Positions 30,001 to 39,755 of a stretch of 64,000 nucleotides of DNA are shown one piece after another. Both the position numbers and the translations under genes were made by a program. A model generated the notes under the pieces. That model made no database searches. It saw only the letters and a list, made by a program, of their open reading frames with translations, and was not told the origin of the DNA. Position 1 is the first letter of the stretch. Each line of letters begins with the position of its first letter. Source of the stretch: Nitzschia sp. DOCU1 (lineage: Eukaryota; Bacillariophyta; Bacillariophyceae; Bacillariales; Bacillariaceae); contig OX595990.1 in assembly GCA_951394045.1 (NCBI GenBank), positions 3,278,549 through 3,342,548 on the forward strand, read 5' to 3'.

Positions 30001-33000
30001 GTCTACCCCCGTCAAACGATAGGTCACAACCATGGGTGGCAGAGCCGACAATGGTGTATCTTCCGTAATGGCATTGCCGTTGGTATCACTCGATGCACCC
30101 GGCAAACCACTAGAGCTAAAGATCATGCTGAGACCAGAGCGGGCCGAGATCAATGACCGGGCTACCCCCCGGCCGCCCCCCAACAACGAGGACAGAGCCG
30201 ACGTAGTGCTCGAAGTTGCTGGACCCGAGTTTTGAATCAAGTGCCGTTTCCAAACAACTTGGTGGACAACGCGCAATTTGAGATCGACATCAATAATCTT
30301 ATTGGCCACGAGTAATTCCAACAACTCGGCGGAATCGGACATTTGCAAGTCATCCGCAATATGCTGGCGCAAATCACGAACGGTGGGTTCTCGGTTGGTA
30401 TCCTTGCGCAATTGATGCAAGGAAACAGGATTCTTGGAGAGTGAGCCACGGAAAAAGTCTTCCTGAGTCGGCGCCCGTCGCAAAATAATCTTGGCATTAA
30501 CAGGCTTTTTGGGTGGCTTGACAATGTTTAGGACACTGTGCATTAAATCATGTTCCGCTTGAATGGGCAGGATTGGCTTGCGGGATATTGCCATTGGAGC
30601 AGCAGCCGCAGTAGCCGCAGCCGAATGATATTGATTCGCTAGTACTTGCATACAGGCTTTGATATAGACTTGTTTGCGTTCCATCGAGCCTTCCGCTTGA
30701 GTTCCGGATGGCGGTGCCGCTGGACGCTCTTCATCTTCCGCTTCGTGGTGTAAATCCATCAAGCGTTGACGGAATCCTGCAATATCAATGTCATCATCTT
30801 CGTCGTCGTGCTCTTCATGAATGACAATATCATGTTCCCCCGAACTAGCGCCCCCTTCTTCCACATCATTATCAAATTCACAATCTTCATCGTCACTATC
30901 AATCTCCTCGTCGTCATCATCGTCGTCTTCGTCATCGTTGTTAGCGTTGTTGTTGGTAGTGCTCTTGACTTGTGCATCAACGTGCTCTTCGTCTTCTCCA
31001 TGATGTGACTCTTCATGTTCTTCATCCTCTTCTGCATGCTCGCCTTCTTCATGTTCTTCGTCCTCCTCATGTTCCTCGTGATCATCGTCTTCCTCGTCGT
31101 CTGAATGAGCATGATGTTCTTCGTCGTCTTGCTCCAAGTCTTCGTCCTCTTCTTCTGGATGATGACTAGAATCTCCTCGACGATCGTCATCTTCAAGATG
31201 ATGAAAGATCTCTTCATCGTCATCCTCTTCGCCACTTCCATGGTCATCTTCTTCGTCATCAGAATGGCGGGTTTCCCGAGGATCCTCATCGACATCCATG
31301 GCTGCGGCAGCATCCGCGGCGGCTGGTCGGGAAGAGGGTTCGTTGTTATTATTATTCAAAGTAGTAGAGGCTCGATTGTTGCTGTTATTGGACGAGCTGC
31401 TACTTCTAGCAGTCACGGCTCCCCCTCTTGTCGTTGCCATCGTCGTTGATGTAGAAGCTCGAAGAGCCGCCGCCGGATTATTACTGGCAGCAGCCGCTGA
31501 TATTGCTGCTGCGGCTCGCGCCGCTGCCGATCGAGTTCCTAGACTTGCCAAGAGTCCTCCTCGTTCTCGTGCGGCAGCTGCCGCCGCTGCTAGAGGGCTT
31601 CCGCTCATGGATGTTCCAAAGAGTTCCAGTGCTTGTTGTGCGGCTGTGGTGGACGTCAACAAGGAAGAAGACGATCCACCACCAGCAGCAGCAGCCGCAG
31701 GACTATTGGGTCCATAGACGGCTGAAAAGATGCGGGCTACTGCAGCAGCCGTAGCCGAACGATCGGCCGCCGAGTCGCGTGAAAAGAGTGGCGGTGGACC
31801 CGGTGGCGACAAAAGGTTGTTAGAGTTGGAAGAAGAAGTAGAACTCTTGTTGGCGGGAGAATTGACAATCGCTTCGGCAATCGCAGCAGCCGTAGCATTC
31901 AACGTCGTAGGAGGCGATCGCAAGGTATGCATTAATCGAAGGGACCTGGTAATGGATAAAGAAGAAGTTGACGAAGAAGCAACCGTCGACAAGAGATCCA
32001 GGGCCGGTCCCAAAGCTACAGTAGAATGAAGCTTGGTAGGAACCGTGTGGGGATCCAACAATTGTTTGAGAACATGCACGACATCCTTTTGTGCTGGATG
32101 TAATTCGTGTTTGTGTTGCTTCCACAACAATTGTGTCGCTAGCAAACACGATAGAGGACTCGGTGTTGCATCCGCAGTAGCCTTTTGCTTCCACAAGAAC
32201 GCATGTGCCACTTGAAGTTCGTCCAGCGTTGTGGTTCCTACCAGCAACAAATGATAGAGCAGATCGACCAGTGCCGAGGACACAACGACAGCACAATCCG
32301 CAGGATCCTCTCTTCCTTCACAATGAAGAAAGGCTGATGACGCTTGCTTCCAAAGCAGCGTACAGATCCACGAGAGACCCATGTGTTTGTTCCTCAAAAA
32401 GGCCAGCACAAAATTTTGGTTCGTTGTAGTAGAAGTAGTACTTGGCGCGCCGGTGGTATTAGCAGATGCAGCAGCACTAGAGCTCTTTGACAAGGGCAAC
32501 AAGACAATATGCTTGATCAATGCCACCATGGTGACTGCGGCAGCATGACTTTGGTGGCCTTGCCACAACAAGGTCACCAAAATCTGCAAGACTTGCCACA
32601 ACGCATGTGCTTCCAGTGGACATCCCATGGCTAAAATACGACAAGCCACTTGACGTTCCGGCGTCGATGAAGACTGTAAACTTTCAAATAGCCAGTGAAA
32701 GCAATACGACGATGCATGGGTCTTGTGTGACGATGAGGATGATAGTGTATTACGAGCCGGGGTTGTAGTAGTCGATTTTCGTCGCTTCTTGTGTTTGCGT
32801 CCTTCATTATTCTTTCGTCGTCGCCGCCATGTTTGACAAAATGTAGCAATACGAAGTGCCGCTTGGCATTGCTCTAGGGCTTCCTTGACAATCACATCGG
32901 CTTGTCCCTTGTGTTGAGCGAGTCCTTCCAATAGCGGAAGGGTGAGAGGGCCTCGCGAGGAACTTGCGGGAATGGACAAGGACGCTGTCGCTGTTCCACC

Positions 33001-33036
33001 AGAGGAACTCGTATTAGAAGTATGAGGATGAACCAT
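27049..33036 (-). CDS. UBR4/BIG-type E3 ubiquitin ligase (hemi-RING)
   Basis: A 1995-residue intronless protein from ATG 33036; the frame extends upstream only from a TTG. The C-terminal third matches UBR4 (animals) and BIG (plants). The conserved 'PPMVVTYRLTGVDGEATED' block is near residue 1000. The hemi-RING begins at 'CAVCQEGRTLQPSELLGLYAYVKK' (Cys1515 and Cys1518), and its second half is 'IHFSCHNRARQ' and 'EWEGASLRNSRVNCNVIMPL' (to about 1660). The last residues are helical. The middle (about 590-750) is extremely acidic, with Asp/Glu/His runs, and is preceded by Ala- and Ser/Asn-rich low complexity. I find no UBR zinc box, and the protein is under half the length of its 5000-residue relatives. 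The hemi-RING makes ubiquitin chains on substrates in UBR4; the same is inferred here. Confidence 0.88.
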   Translation of the reverse strand: MVHPHTSNTSSSGGTATASLSIPASSSRGPLTLPLLEGLAQHKGQADVIVKEALEQCQAALRIATFCQTWRRRRKNNEGRKHKKRRKSTTTTPARNTLSSSSSHKTHASSYCFHWLFESLQSSSTPERQVACRILAMGCPLEAHALWQVLQILVTLLWQGHQSHAAAVTMVALIKHIVLLPLSKSSSAAASANTTGAPSTTSTTTNQNFVLAFLRNKHMGLSWICTLLWKQASSAFLHCEGREDPADCAVVVSSALVDLLYHLLLVGTTTLDELQVAHAFLWKQKATADATPSPLSCLLATQLLWKQHKHELHPAQKDVVHVLKQLLDPHTVPTKLHSTVALGPALDLLSTVASSSTSSLSITRSLRLMHTLRSPPTTLNATAAAIAEAIVNSPANKSSTSSSNSNNLLSPPGPPPLFSRDSAADRSATAAAVARIFSAVYGPNSPAAAAAGGGSSSSLLTSTTAAQQALELFGTSMSGSPLAAAAAAARERGGLLASLGTRSAAARAAAAISAAAASNNPAAALRASTSTTMATTRGGAVTARSSSSSNNSNNRASTTLNNNNNEPSSRPAAADAAAAMDVDEDPRETRHSDDEEDDHGSGEEDDDEEIFHHLEDDDRRGDSSHHPEEEDEDLEQDDEEHHAHSDDEEDDDHEEHEEDEEHEEGEHAEEDEEHEESHHGEDEEHVDAQVKSTTNNNANNDDEDDDDDDEEIDSDDEDCEFDNDVEEGGASSGEHDIVIHEEHDDEDDDIDIAGFRQRLMDLHHEAEDEERPAAPPSGTQAEGSMERKQVYIKACMQVLANQYHSAAATAAAAPMAISRKPILPIQAEHDLMHSVLNIVKPPKKPVNAKIILRRAPTQEDFFRGSLSKNPVSLHQLRKDTNREPTVRDLRQHIADDLQMSDSAELLELLVANKIIDVDLKLRVVHQVVWKRHLIQNSGPATSSTTSALSSLLGGGRGVARSLISARSGLSMIFSSSGLPGASSDTNGNAITEDTPLSALPPMVVTYRLTGVDGEATEDTVTTLEDPEAPSETADPKQKEKLMEKEFGITRSVTEGRGVFCLLKSVERNINDTLRRIRRDDIGTGDNLSRAHFKTSSPYPGLTLLSYCAKLASNRKLLLQSRAPTILLRLLLDVLHALEDEGLSESNPTAKDLQELIEILATDMQSSNGVKDVEEEEVGEDAEQDASTLRLLLGAIETSSLSRPLRNVIAKLLPYLTYGQAALSKELAMEFVRHVDVYRLVEYEYEQDSQVLMATFVHTSTSLPANDVCNSLRAELIQCGYVERIAAFVLENCPSDPPSWTASLWDKGDSVNAKKRNQLEKQWRNYLQRPGLKPAFDMLIGLSKQHKATQGFIGTVANKRLSLIQACHWIEATSDNSSARITMNGLGLVAETLLDELSSQGSPVATQVKELRDKTRNRKKEIAMERRSKALISMGAYGASKKADPQQEAAAPPTGVRGTAASFLAPVLGLFQNSEQAPPAKRRKKDTAKGKEDEPPSKPAWMTEMEKMEDETGLTCAVCQEGRTLQPSELLGLYAYVKKVSVPLSQCGGRNHIDGTTLLTALPPSMPSSLSDSHAATEWFPAARAAGEDLRESSRSSLSSVASSRRATYFTTTVSAGNAIHFSCHNRARQADRNHPKAPKSEWEGASLRNSRVNCNVIMPLVSSRSSKVPLVAVDVALTEHQTAISNLLGARPKSMLWNILHDVRFLLLRMAYGEPLNADCGGGSLVSNTQLIFHQLLMADMFEKDAQVDAPEMAQHARNLSAGFLAASAITQADDSTKRNQTLLHRGLADSAVMACLTCILFHNTKDDFGASVASASSDDDERPHPKRRWIVGREYFLRGLLNCAGRRHALGVEGSGCVTNRIAGAKRRRPAGFADWDIVEEDEMLELGGGSSSLSAAAAAATSASLIRNNTANIEDFKDALRPIIVYFAMMDRLSEDFVLSLDDSKVEELANRLVQVINDCQACKNIHELLQKARITLEPDEIMEELQKGMMAA

Positions 33037-33608
33037 GATTATGAAACAATAGCGTAGTGATGAATGACAATGCAAATGCAATAGACTGTTCTCTCTGTTG
33101 CTTGCAACTAATAGAGAGAGAGAGAACAAAAAGTGCTATCTGCAGACGGGGGTGCCATGGTCCGGGAATCTCGAGAGTTGCTGTTGCGAGTGCTTCCACA
33201 TCACCGTGTCCGAGGCAAGGCAGGCAGGTTTCAAAAATGTCGACTCTACGAATTTTCGACAGCAACTTTTAGTACCAAAGAATTCTGATTGGCTTCCGGG
33301 TTTCATTAGTCGTTCGCAATTAAGCGGCGTCGATATGGTACAAGTTTTTGTAAAATTCCTGATTCCGTTGCCTGGGTCAAGTCGAAGGAATCAAATCCCT
33401 AATTTCATCATCCAGCAAAAACGGCGAAAGCAACAGGCTCAAAGCAAGATTTAAAAAGTGAGAGGACGAGATAGAGCAGAAGGTTGGATGGGCAACGGTT
33501 ATTGTTGCTTGGAAGGCTATCCTCATTCATCAGCACTGCTCAACACTGCTATCATCCATGAAAATATGTTGTTAACTTGAGCCTCAGTGTACAGACAGTA
33601 GGGCGAAA
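33037..33608. other. Divergent promoter region
   Basis: About 570 bp between the UBR4-like gene (minus) and the first type II membrane protein gene (plus). Contains a short GA repeat at 33111-33122. No defined motif seen. Confidence 0.5.
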
Positions 33609-35162
33609 ATGACGATTGCGCTGGTATCTTCCAAGCAGCGCAGAAAAAAACGTCCAACCCCCCGACTTCAGGGTGGCCTGATTCTCCTCCTTTTCGTTGC
33701 CTCTCTTCAAATCTTTCGATCCACTAATCAAGCTGCCTTGCATCATCCACTTGGCTCAATCGCGGAGATTGCTTCCTTTCAACCCCCAGCAACAATAACT
33801 ATTGCTACCACCAGCACCAATTCTTCGATTCTAACATCCACGCGAGAAGAACTTCAGGAAAAGGTCATTACACCGATACCCCCCACCCCAGTCATTGTTT
33901 TACCAAACAACAAACAATTTGAAATTGTCTTCTTGTCAAGAAATGCCGTAAGAACGGTGACTCACATGTTTGCAGCTTCTTGGTGGATGACAAGGGACCG
34001 ATTTATGGAATCTCGACTCCAAGACATTCATGTCGTGGAAGATGATGTGTTTGTCCCGCTTCGAACGGCCGGTAATGGATGGGCAGATGTTCGATTTACA
34101 CAAGATTGGCTAGATTTTTCGGTCGAACACTTGAGCAAGTGGCAAAAGGCAATCGGCTATAGCAAAGAAGCAACGTCGTTGGTGGTGGGAAAGTGTTGGA
34201 ATTACGTCTTTCGACGAGCAGGACAAGGGAATATCAAAGTTCGACTCTTGGACACGTACATGAACACGACTCTGGCAGTCATTCCCATGGGAGTCGGTGA
34301 CGGCACACCCAATGAAGGACAACAAATATGGGTGGCGTATTTGGCAGCAACCATGACTTCGTTGATTCAACATGGAATCAAACGAATAGTGGTAGTGGGG
34401 CATTACGACATGGATGCCATTTTGACCTCGCGGGCGTTTACGTACTTTGTGGAAATGGATGAAGAAACGACAATTCATTTGGACCCCAAGAAACTTCACA
34501 ATTTCACGTTTCTAGTACAATCCATGACGGAATTTGGGTACGTTCACACGCAAAACGTGTTTGATTCGTACGTTCGACGCAATATTCCCAAGGGTGCCTT
34601 GGTGGGCCTACATGCGGAGCTCAACGTTACCCATGGAGGTAAACACGAGGATGGTTGTCCCCGTAATGATACGATTGGCTCGTATCTTGGAAAGGAGAAC
34701 GTGGCGAGTGACTTTGAATATATTTTCTTGACCGAAGCCGACCAAATCCTCCAAGCGCGGCTAGCACCTGCGTTTTTGGAACAACTTGAACAAAATCGAG
34801 CCCTCGTCCCGCATCGACTCCAACCAATTCCTCATGGAGACGATCTCGAAGGCATTCCAACTCCACCCGACCTGGTCGGAACTCCCAAGGACCATCATGC
34901 TCCCGTTATAGTTCTGAATAATTCAGAGACGACGGACGCTTGTTGCGATATCCCCAATTTCCTCGGTGAGAAACGTTGTGGTTGGTTTTGGTGGACATGT
35001 GGGTACTACAACAAGACGGACTTTTCGTATTTTGATCACTTTGACTTTATGCGTCTCTCGCCCGACGGGTCGGGGGTGGTATCCTTGGCCGGATCGGCCC
35101 ATGGAAGGGCATGTCGGGTCAAACCAAACGGACGAGGAACTTGTGGAGAAAACGGATTTTGA
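33609..35162 (+). CDS. Type II membrane protein, glycosyltransferase-like, paralogue 1
   Basis: A 517-residue protein from ATG 33609. A basic N-terminus (KQRRKKR) precedes one hydrophobic segment (GGLILLLFVASLQIF), the layout of a Golgi type II protein with its body in the lumen. Conserved blocks shared with two paralogues: 'AASWWMTRDRFMES', QDWLDFSVEHLSKWQ, DTYMNTTLAVIP (with an N-glycosylation sequon), KRIVVVGH, 'FEYIFLTEADQILQAR' (about 370-385), LVPHRLQPIPH, then a C-terminal Cys-rich block with DACCDIP, CGWFWWTCGYY, FDFMRLSP and GVVSLAGSAHGRACRVK. The 'TEADQIL' segment resembles acidic donor-binding motifs of glycosyltransferases, but I recognise no named family, so the enzymatic call is an inference. 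Confidence 0.75.
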   Translation: MTIALVSSKQRRKKRPTPRLQGGLILLLFVASLQIFRSTNQAALHHPLGSIAEIASFQPPATITIATTSTNSSILTSTREELQEKVITPIPPTPVIVLPNNKQFEIVFLSRNAVRTVTHMFAASWWMTRDRFMESRLQDIHVVEDDVFVPLRTAGNGWADVRFTQDWLDFSVEHLSKWQKAIGYSKEATSLVVGKCWNYVFRRAGQGNIKVRLLDTYMNTTLAVIPMGVGDGTPNEGQQIWVAYLAATMTSLIQHGIKRIVVVGHYDMDAILTSRAFTYFVEMDEETTIHLDPKKLHNFTFLVQSMTEFGYVHTQNVFDSYVRRNIPKGALVGLHAELNVTHGGKHEDGCPRNDTIGSYLGKENVASDFEYIFLTEADQILQARLAPAFLEQLEQNRALVPHRLQPIPHGDDLEGIPTPPDLVGTPKDHHAPVIVLNNSETTDACCDIPNFLGEKRCGWFWWTCGYYNKTDFSYFDHFDFMRLSPDGSGVVSLAGSAHGRACRVKPNGRGTCGENGF

Positions 35163-35950
35163 AAATTCATCCATCCCACAAATGTCTTCAAAGTTTCAAT
35201 TGTTGGTGTGGCGCATGGAGGAACGAAACGAGTCATGGAGGCGATTGCTTTTGGTACACCCGCAATAAACGCGCACCGCCGTGCTATACCAATCACAACC
35301 ACCACAACAACAATTCCCGATTTCTTGGGCATGACTTGATCAGGAATGTATCGTCTATGGTGTCGTTCACCATCCCAATAAAAGGCTCTTAAGCAACGCT
35401 AGATTGCTTACGAGCTGGTCGCCATCGAACATTACCCTTCACTGGCGCCGTCCCATGCTGGCAAGGTTCATGTCCACCGCAGTTCAATCTTGGCGGCGGA
35501 GAGGCAGCCATGAAGTCCCCTCTACTCCGCCCGCGAGAGCGATCTGCCTAGAGGCCACATGCCATCCTCCATGTTGCTTGTTGTCTCGAATCAACCAAAC
35601 CTACTACTACCGGTAGTTTTGGGTACAACACCGCCATGGTCTGAAAGAGGAAAAAAGTTTCGTCATCGATCCATCATGCATAATACCATCGTGTCATAGT
35701 GGTAGTCACAAAGAGATAGCCATATTAGCAATGATAGTCTTCAAATCTAGCTAGGTCTCACTTTTGACATGACCCCCTACAACCCCGTGGACGAATTGCA
35801 ATTACTACCAGCAACGCTCTAGGTACAGAAAGGATGGCTTGCGCACACCAGGGGCCGAGGAACCTAGTATCGTCAAGAACGATGGCATTCATAGTACGGT
35901 GCAATATTAATAGTAATATCCAAATCTACTACTCGCAGTAGCGGCTACTA
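35163..35950. other. Intergenic, convergent gene ends
   Basis: About 790 bp between the ends of paralogue 1 and the CLC gene. Holds an exact CTACCGGTAG at 35607-35616 and TAC/GTA triplet runs near 35600 and 35925-35950. Confidence 0.55.
35607..35616. repeat. CTACCGGTAG palindrome
   Basis: Exact 10-bp palindrome between convergent genes, extending a CTACTACTAC run. Confidence 0.8.
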
Positions 35951-37750
35951 CTAGGAGGTCTTGCCTTCATTATTGTTGCTAAATGTCGTGCGGGCAGTCG
36001 TCGTAGTAGTTGTGGTTGTTGTTGCCAGTGCTTTCTGGATCATCTTTTGAATCACTCCCATGGCAGAGCAGGTAAAGAAGGCCATGATGCAAGACAAAAA
36101 TACTGCTGACGTTCCTGGCCCTCCCATGGCCAGCATGACGCTCGCCAACAAGGGCGCCGTGAGCAACACCGGCAAGATTGCAGATGGCATGGCTACCATA
36201 CAGCATGCTACGCATAAAACGGCAGGAATGCGGTCTTTCAAAATGAGATTGACTGCCACTCCCGTGCACGTCCCCGCGTAGAGAACGGGAAAGAAATTTC
36301 CACCAACAAATCCAAACCCTAGGCTGATGGAAACACAGAGGAGTTTGAGAAACCCCGATGCCACGATATGCTTGATACCCAACTCGGACCCAAGTGCCAC
36401 TATCGCACGAAGCTGATCGGCCCCATCACTAAACAATAGGGGGTCGTACTTGCAAAGCATGCCAACAATGGCACCACCAATAGTCGGCGTCAATAGGACG
36501 CCGAGTACGTCTTCTGGAAGCCCCAACACTTTCTGCCCCAATGCCGTATCAATCTTTTCTTCCACGGTTTTCCCAACTTTGCTAAACACTGCCATGACTA
36601 TAAATGCAATCAATCCAATGAAACCACATAGAATTCCCATGATCATGGCCGCCAGCATGTCCATGGGTGATAGAACTCCTAGTTCATCGTATCCCGCAGT
36701 GGGTAATTGTACGGCATGCAACAATGTTTGGTCTTGGAGCGACGTAAATATCACGTACGATACGGTCGAGGCAATGCCCGTGCGCACCAAAATTTCGGGA
36801 ATGGCAACGACAAAGTTTGGCATTTGAATCCATGTCGCATATCCAAGTTCCAATACCATGATTGGTGAAATGATTTGGGACGGAAAGAGCGCACCAAAGG
36901 CTGCCGTCATACCATCCAACGTACAGCACATGGAATCCTTTGACAAATCTGGCAAGCAACCACCGCTAGAGCCACTCCTGTGGGTAGTACCAGTGGCAGG
37001 TGCTGTCGCTGGAATGGTGGCTTCGGGGTCGTCTGTTGCTCCAGCGGCTTCGGGGGGTATCGCCACGTTACCATTACTTCGATTCCAATTTCGTCCAAAA
37101 ATCAAAGATCCGACTGTCGCGCCCGTCAATCCCAACGCGGCTTCTGGCCCCGCACTGGCCCCCAGCCCAATCGACAAGGCGCTACAAATCAAGACTGGCA
37201 AAGGCCACCACACATTTTCCGAATGTAATTCTCGAGTATCCTTGAGAAAGCTGGGAAGTGGTTTGGGAAGTTTGGAATGGGGCATGGCGGCATTCCAAAG
37301 GACCTTGACAAGTCCCACCACAAATCCGGCACCCGCCAATAGTCCGACGTACCACCACTCTCCATTTCCCAGTCGAATTGGATCCAAAATTGCCAAGTTG
37401 TTGTTGACAGTAGGATCATAGTTCAAGGCGGCATGGTAATCTTCGGAAAGCCACGTAGCCTCTGCCAAGGCAGTATAAGAGTTGAAAAAGGCGAGTGCGA
37501 CAAAGGCCATGAGAATGCCCTGGGGTATCGTCGAGTAGATCAGGGACCGATAAAAGGCTGGATAGGTGCCAAAGGGTGGACCGATAGCCTCGAGATAGTG
37601 CTCCAAATTGCTCTTTTCGTGTGCTACTGGTGGTAATGATGACGGCGGTGTCCTACTGCTAGTCATGTCGTGCGGACCAGTATCGCTGTTGCTGCGATTG
37701 TTCGCAACGGGCGACCGCATGGAATCGTCACCTCCTCCTCTATCCGTCAT
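35951..37750 (-). CDS. CLC-type chloride channel/transporter
   Basis: A 599-residue protein from ATG 37750; the frame continues upstream only from a GTG. After a polar N-terminus the protein is a polytopic membrane protein from about residue 64. The CLC signatures are present in variant form: 'LGASAGPEAALG' (about 200, for the usual GREGPxxQ with the gating Glu kept) and 'GFGFVGGNFFPVLYAG' (about 486, for GGxFxP). The canonical GSGIPE loop is not evident. The variant recalls bacterial YfeO/ClcB-like members. I see no CBS domains at the C-terminus, unlike most eukaryotic CLCs. A Thr-rich cytosolic tail coded by an ACT/ACA repeat ends it. It sits between paralogues 1 and 2 of the type II membrane family, on the opposite strand. 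Confidence 0.85.
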   Translation of the reverse strand: MTDRGGGDDSMRSPVANNRSNSDTGPHDMTSSRTPPSSLPPVAHEKSNLEHYLEAIGPPFGTYPAFYRSLIYSTIPQGILMAFVALAFFNSYTALAEATWLSEDYHAALNYDPTVNNNLAILDPIRLGNGEWWYVGLLAGAGFVVGLVKVLWNAAMPHSKLPKPLPSFLKDTRELHSENVWWPLPVLICSALSIGLGASAGPEAALGLTGATVGSLIFGRNWNRSNGNVAIPPEAAGATDDPEATIPATAPATGTTHRSGSSGGCLPDLSKDSMCCTLDGMTAAFGALFPSQIISPIMVLELGYATWIQMPNFVVAIPEILVRTGIASTVSYVIFTSLQDQTLLHAVQLPTAGYDELGVLSPMDMLAAMIMGILCGFIGLIAFIVMAVFSKVGKTVEEKIDTALGQKVLGLPEDVLGVLLTPTIGGAIVGMLCKYDPLLFSDGADQLRAIVALGSELGIKHIVASGFLKLLCVSISLGFGFVGGNFFPVLYAGTCTGVAVNLILKDRIPAVLCVACCMVAMPSAILPVLLTAPLLASVMLAMGGPGTSAVFLSCIMAFFTCSAMGVIQKMIQKALATTTTTTTTTARTTFSNNNEGKTS

Positions 37751-38237
37751 GCTGCCTTTTCGTTTTTGCTCTGGACACGTCGCCGCCTTATCAAATCTCT
37801 GAAACTTAACTACCGGGTGCAGATAGTAGATCGTACCCTTTATAGCCACTCTTCAGAAGCTGTCAATGGGCCATGGCATCATCATCATGGTTCCGCCGCT
37901 CTCCGTTGAGAATGGCGAAGCCCAAAAACCAAGAAATCTGCTTCCAATAACAGCAGTCAAACGGAATGGAAGAATCATTGAAGAATCTTTGTGGACGGAC
38001 GGACAGACAAAAATGACCCCGCGAGCCCGCCAAGCTTTTGGACCACGCTGGCATCGTGGTAGTCGAAGATCTTTTGACCTCGCGCATCGGCATCCCCATC
38101 TGCTTCGACCATGATGCGATGTGGTGCCGACAGGTGCACTTTGTATCATAGCCACAAGTTCCATTATTATTGTACCGACAAAAGTTCTGGATGTCTTTGC
38201 GTCGGTGACGACAATATACAACTTTCTTGTTGTTCTC
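37751..38237. other. Divergent promoter region
   Basis: About 490 bp between the CLC gene (minus) and paralogue 2 (plus). The stretch is open in several frames but has no ATG-led coding pattern. Confidence 0.5.
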
Positions 38238-39755
38238 ATGAAGAAGAATGGTAACAGCAGGAGTAGGAGGTTGCCCTTGTTGTCGTCGTCGACGACCTCC
38301 TCTCGTCGACGACAACGTGGCAATGCCGTACCGCCGCCGCCGCTCCAAAAGCAACTAGCCATCCGGGCCTTTTTGTTTGCGCTGTGCATCCTGGCGGCAT
38401 GTCTTCAAATCTTTCAATCCGCTACTGTACTGGATGATGGAAGACTAGAACAGCATACTGAGGAATTGGCATTGCAACCCCGGCAAAATCTTTCCTGGCA
38501 AGAGTTTTTGATTCGAGTGCCAGTTCTTCCATCGAGTGACCAAATGATGGACATGTTTCCAGTGCATTTTAGGACAGACAAATACAGTATTCCAAAAGGA
38601 TCCAATGCCTGCTGGATGAGCCTAGAAAGATTGGTTCCAGAAGGTTCCAGAGAGGTTCGCGTCACAAACGACTGGCTCGACTTTTCCGTCGAGGATTTGA
38701 CCATGTGGCAATCATGGGTGATTGCAATCATCCACAAAGAAGGTCAAGCTTTGGTGGCCCAAAAGTCGTGGGACTATGTCTCGGAACGCCAACAAGACGA
38801 CAACAGAATGCGACTGATTGACACGTACATGAATACTACATTGGCCGTCATTTCATTATGTTGTAATGGTGGTGGACTCAAAGAAGATACATTAACGACA
38901 GAAGAAATCGGAGCGGCCAATTTGGCAGCTACCATGGCGTCTTTGTTACAACACGGCGTCAAACGCATGGTCGTAGTGGGGCACTCTCCTACAGATGCCG
39001 CAATGGCGACTCGCGTTTTTCAAGTTTTGACCAAGCAGACACCCGAGTTGATCATTGATCCATTGACTCTACATTTGAAAACCTATTGGGTCAATGACCA
39101 ACAATCCGAACTAGCCTATGTTCAATGGAATGATGGAGACGTGTTTACGAAAGATAATACGAACATCAACAGCCTTCGCGAGACCATTTTCGAAAGAGTC
39201 ATGAAAGTGCTTCAATACGAGCTTGTAGGTGCCAAAGCGACGAGTAGCAGCAATCAAGTACAACCCAACAGCATCATGGGTTCCTTTTTAGGGCAAAATC
39301 ACGTCCCCACGGACTTTGATTCCATTTATTGGACGCCACCCGATCAAATCTTGCATGCTCGTTTGTCGGCTGCCTTTGCAAAAGAACTCTCGAGAGGAGC
39401 CGTCGTGCTTCCACATGCACTGCAGGCTATTCCACATGCCGAAGACTTGTATGAAATTTCGACCAAGGCATCCATTTTCTTTTCGGACACGAATCATGCT
39501 CCCGTCATTTTACTGGGTCGGTCTGAAACCTCCGATGCTTGTTGCAATGTAGTCATGGACCCGCCTACTACTTGCGGCAACGATACTGTGGATTGGTGGA
39601 CTTGTTACACCAGCAGCAACACTACGACTACCACGTTGGACAAGTTTGACTTTTTGAGTCTCTCTCCGTCCGGAACTGGAATTGTTACCTTGGCAGGTTC
39701 ACCCCAACAAGGCCGACGTTGCGTTGCCAAGGCCAATGGGCGAGGTAGTTGCTAA
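38238..39755 (+). CDS. Type II membrane protein, glycosyltransferase-like, paralogue 2
   Basis: A 505-residue protein. I use ATG 38238 (MKKNGNSRSRR, a basic leader); upstream codons in frame start only at GTG 38121. The hydrophobic anchor is AIRAFLFALCILAACLQIF. Family blocks present: NDWLDFSVEDLTMWQ, DTYMNTTLAVIS, KRMVVVGH, 'YWTPPDQILHAR' (about 362, for TEADQILQAR, so the acidic TEAD is lost to TPPD), VLPHALQAIPH, then DACCNVV, WWTCYTS, FDFLSLSPSG and GIVTLAGSPQQGRRC. The early 'AAWW' block is degraded to a MSLERLV segment. It is the most divergent of the three and may have lost part of the active site. Confidence 0.75.
   Translation: MKKNGNSRSRRLPLLSSSTTSSRRRQRGNAVPPPPLQKQLAIRAFLFALCILAACLQIFQSATVLDDGRLEQHTEELALQPRQNLSWQEFLIRVPVLPSSDQMMDMFPVHFRTDKYSIPKGSNACWMSLERLVPEGSREVRVTNDWLDFSVEDLTMWQSWVIAIIHKEGQALVAQKSWDYVSERQQDDNRMRLIDTYMNTTLAVISLCCNGGGLKEDTLTTEEIGAANLAATMASLLQHGVKRMVVVGHSPTDAAMATRVFQVLTKQTPELIIDPLTLHLKTYWVNDQQSELAYVQWNDGDVFTKDNTNINSLRETIFERVMKVLQYELVGAKATSSSNQVQPNSIMGSFLGQNHVPTDFDSIYWTPPDQILHARLSAAFAKELSRGAVVLPHALQAIPHAEDLYEISTKASIFFSDTNHAPVILLGRSETSDACCNVVMDPPTTCGNDTVDWWTCYTSSNTTTTTLDKFDFLSLSPSGTGIVTLAGSPQQGRRCVAKANGRGSC

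Noticed and set aside
30759..31313. 184-codon frame opposite the acidic part of the UBR4-like gene
   Set aside because: It is a Met/Thr/Lys-rich shadow of the GAT/GAA repeat coding for Asp/Glu runs.
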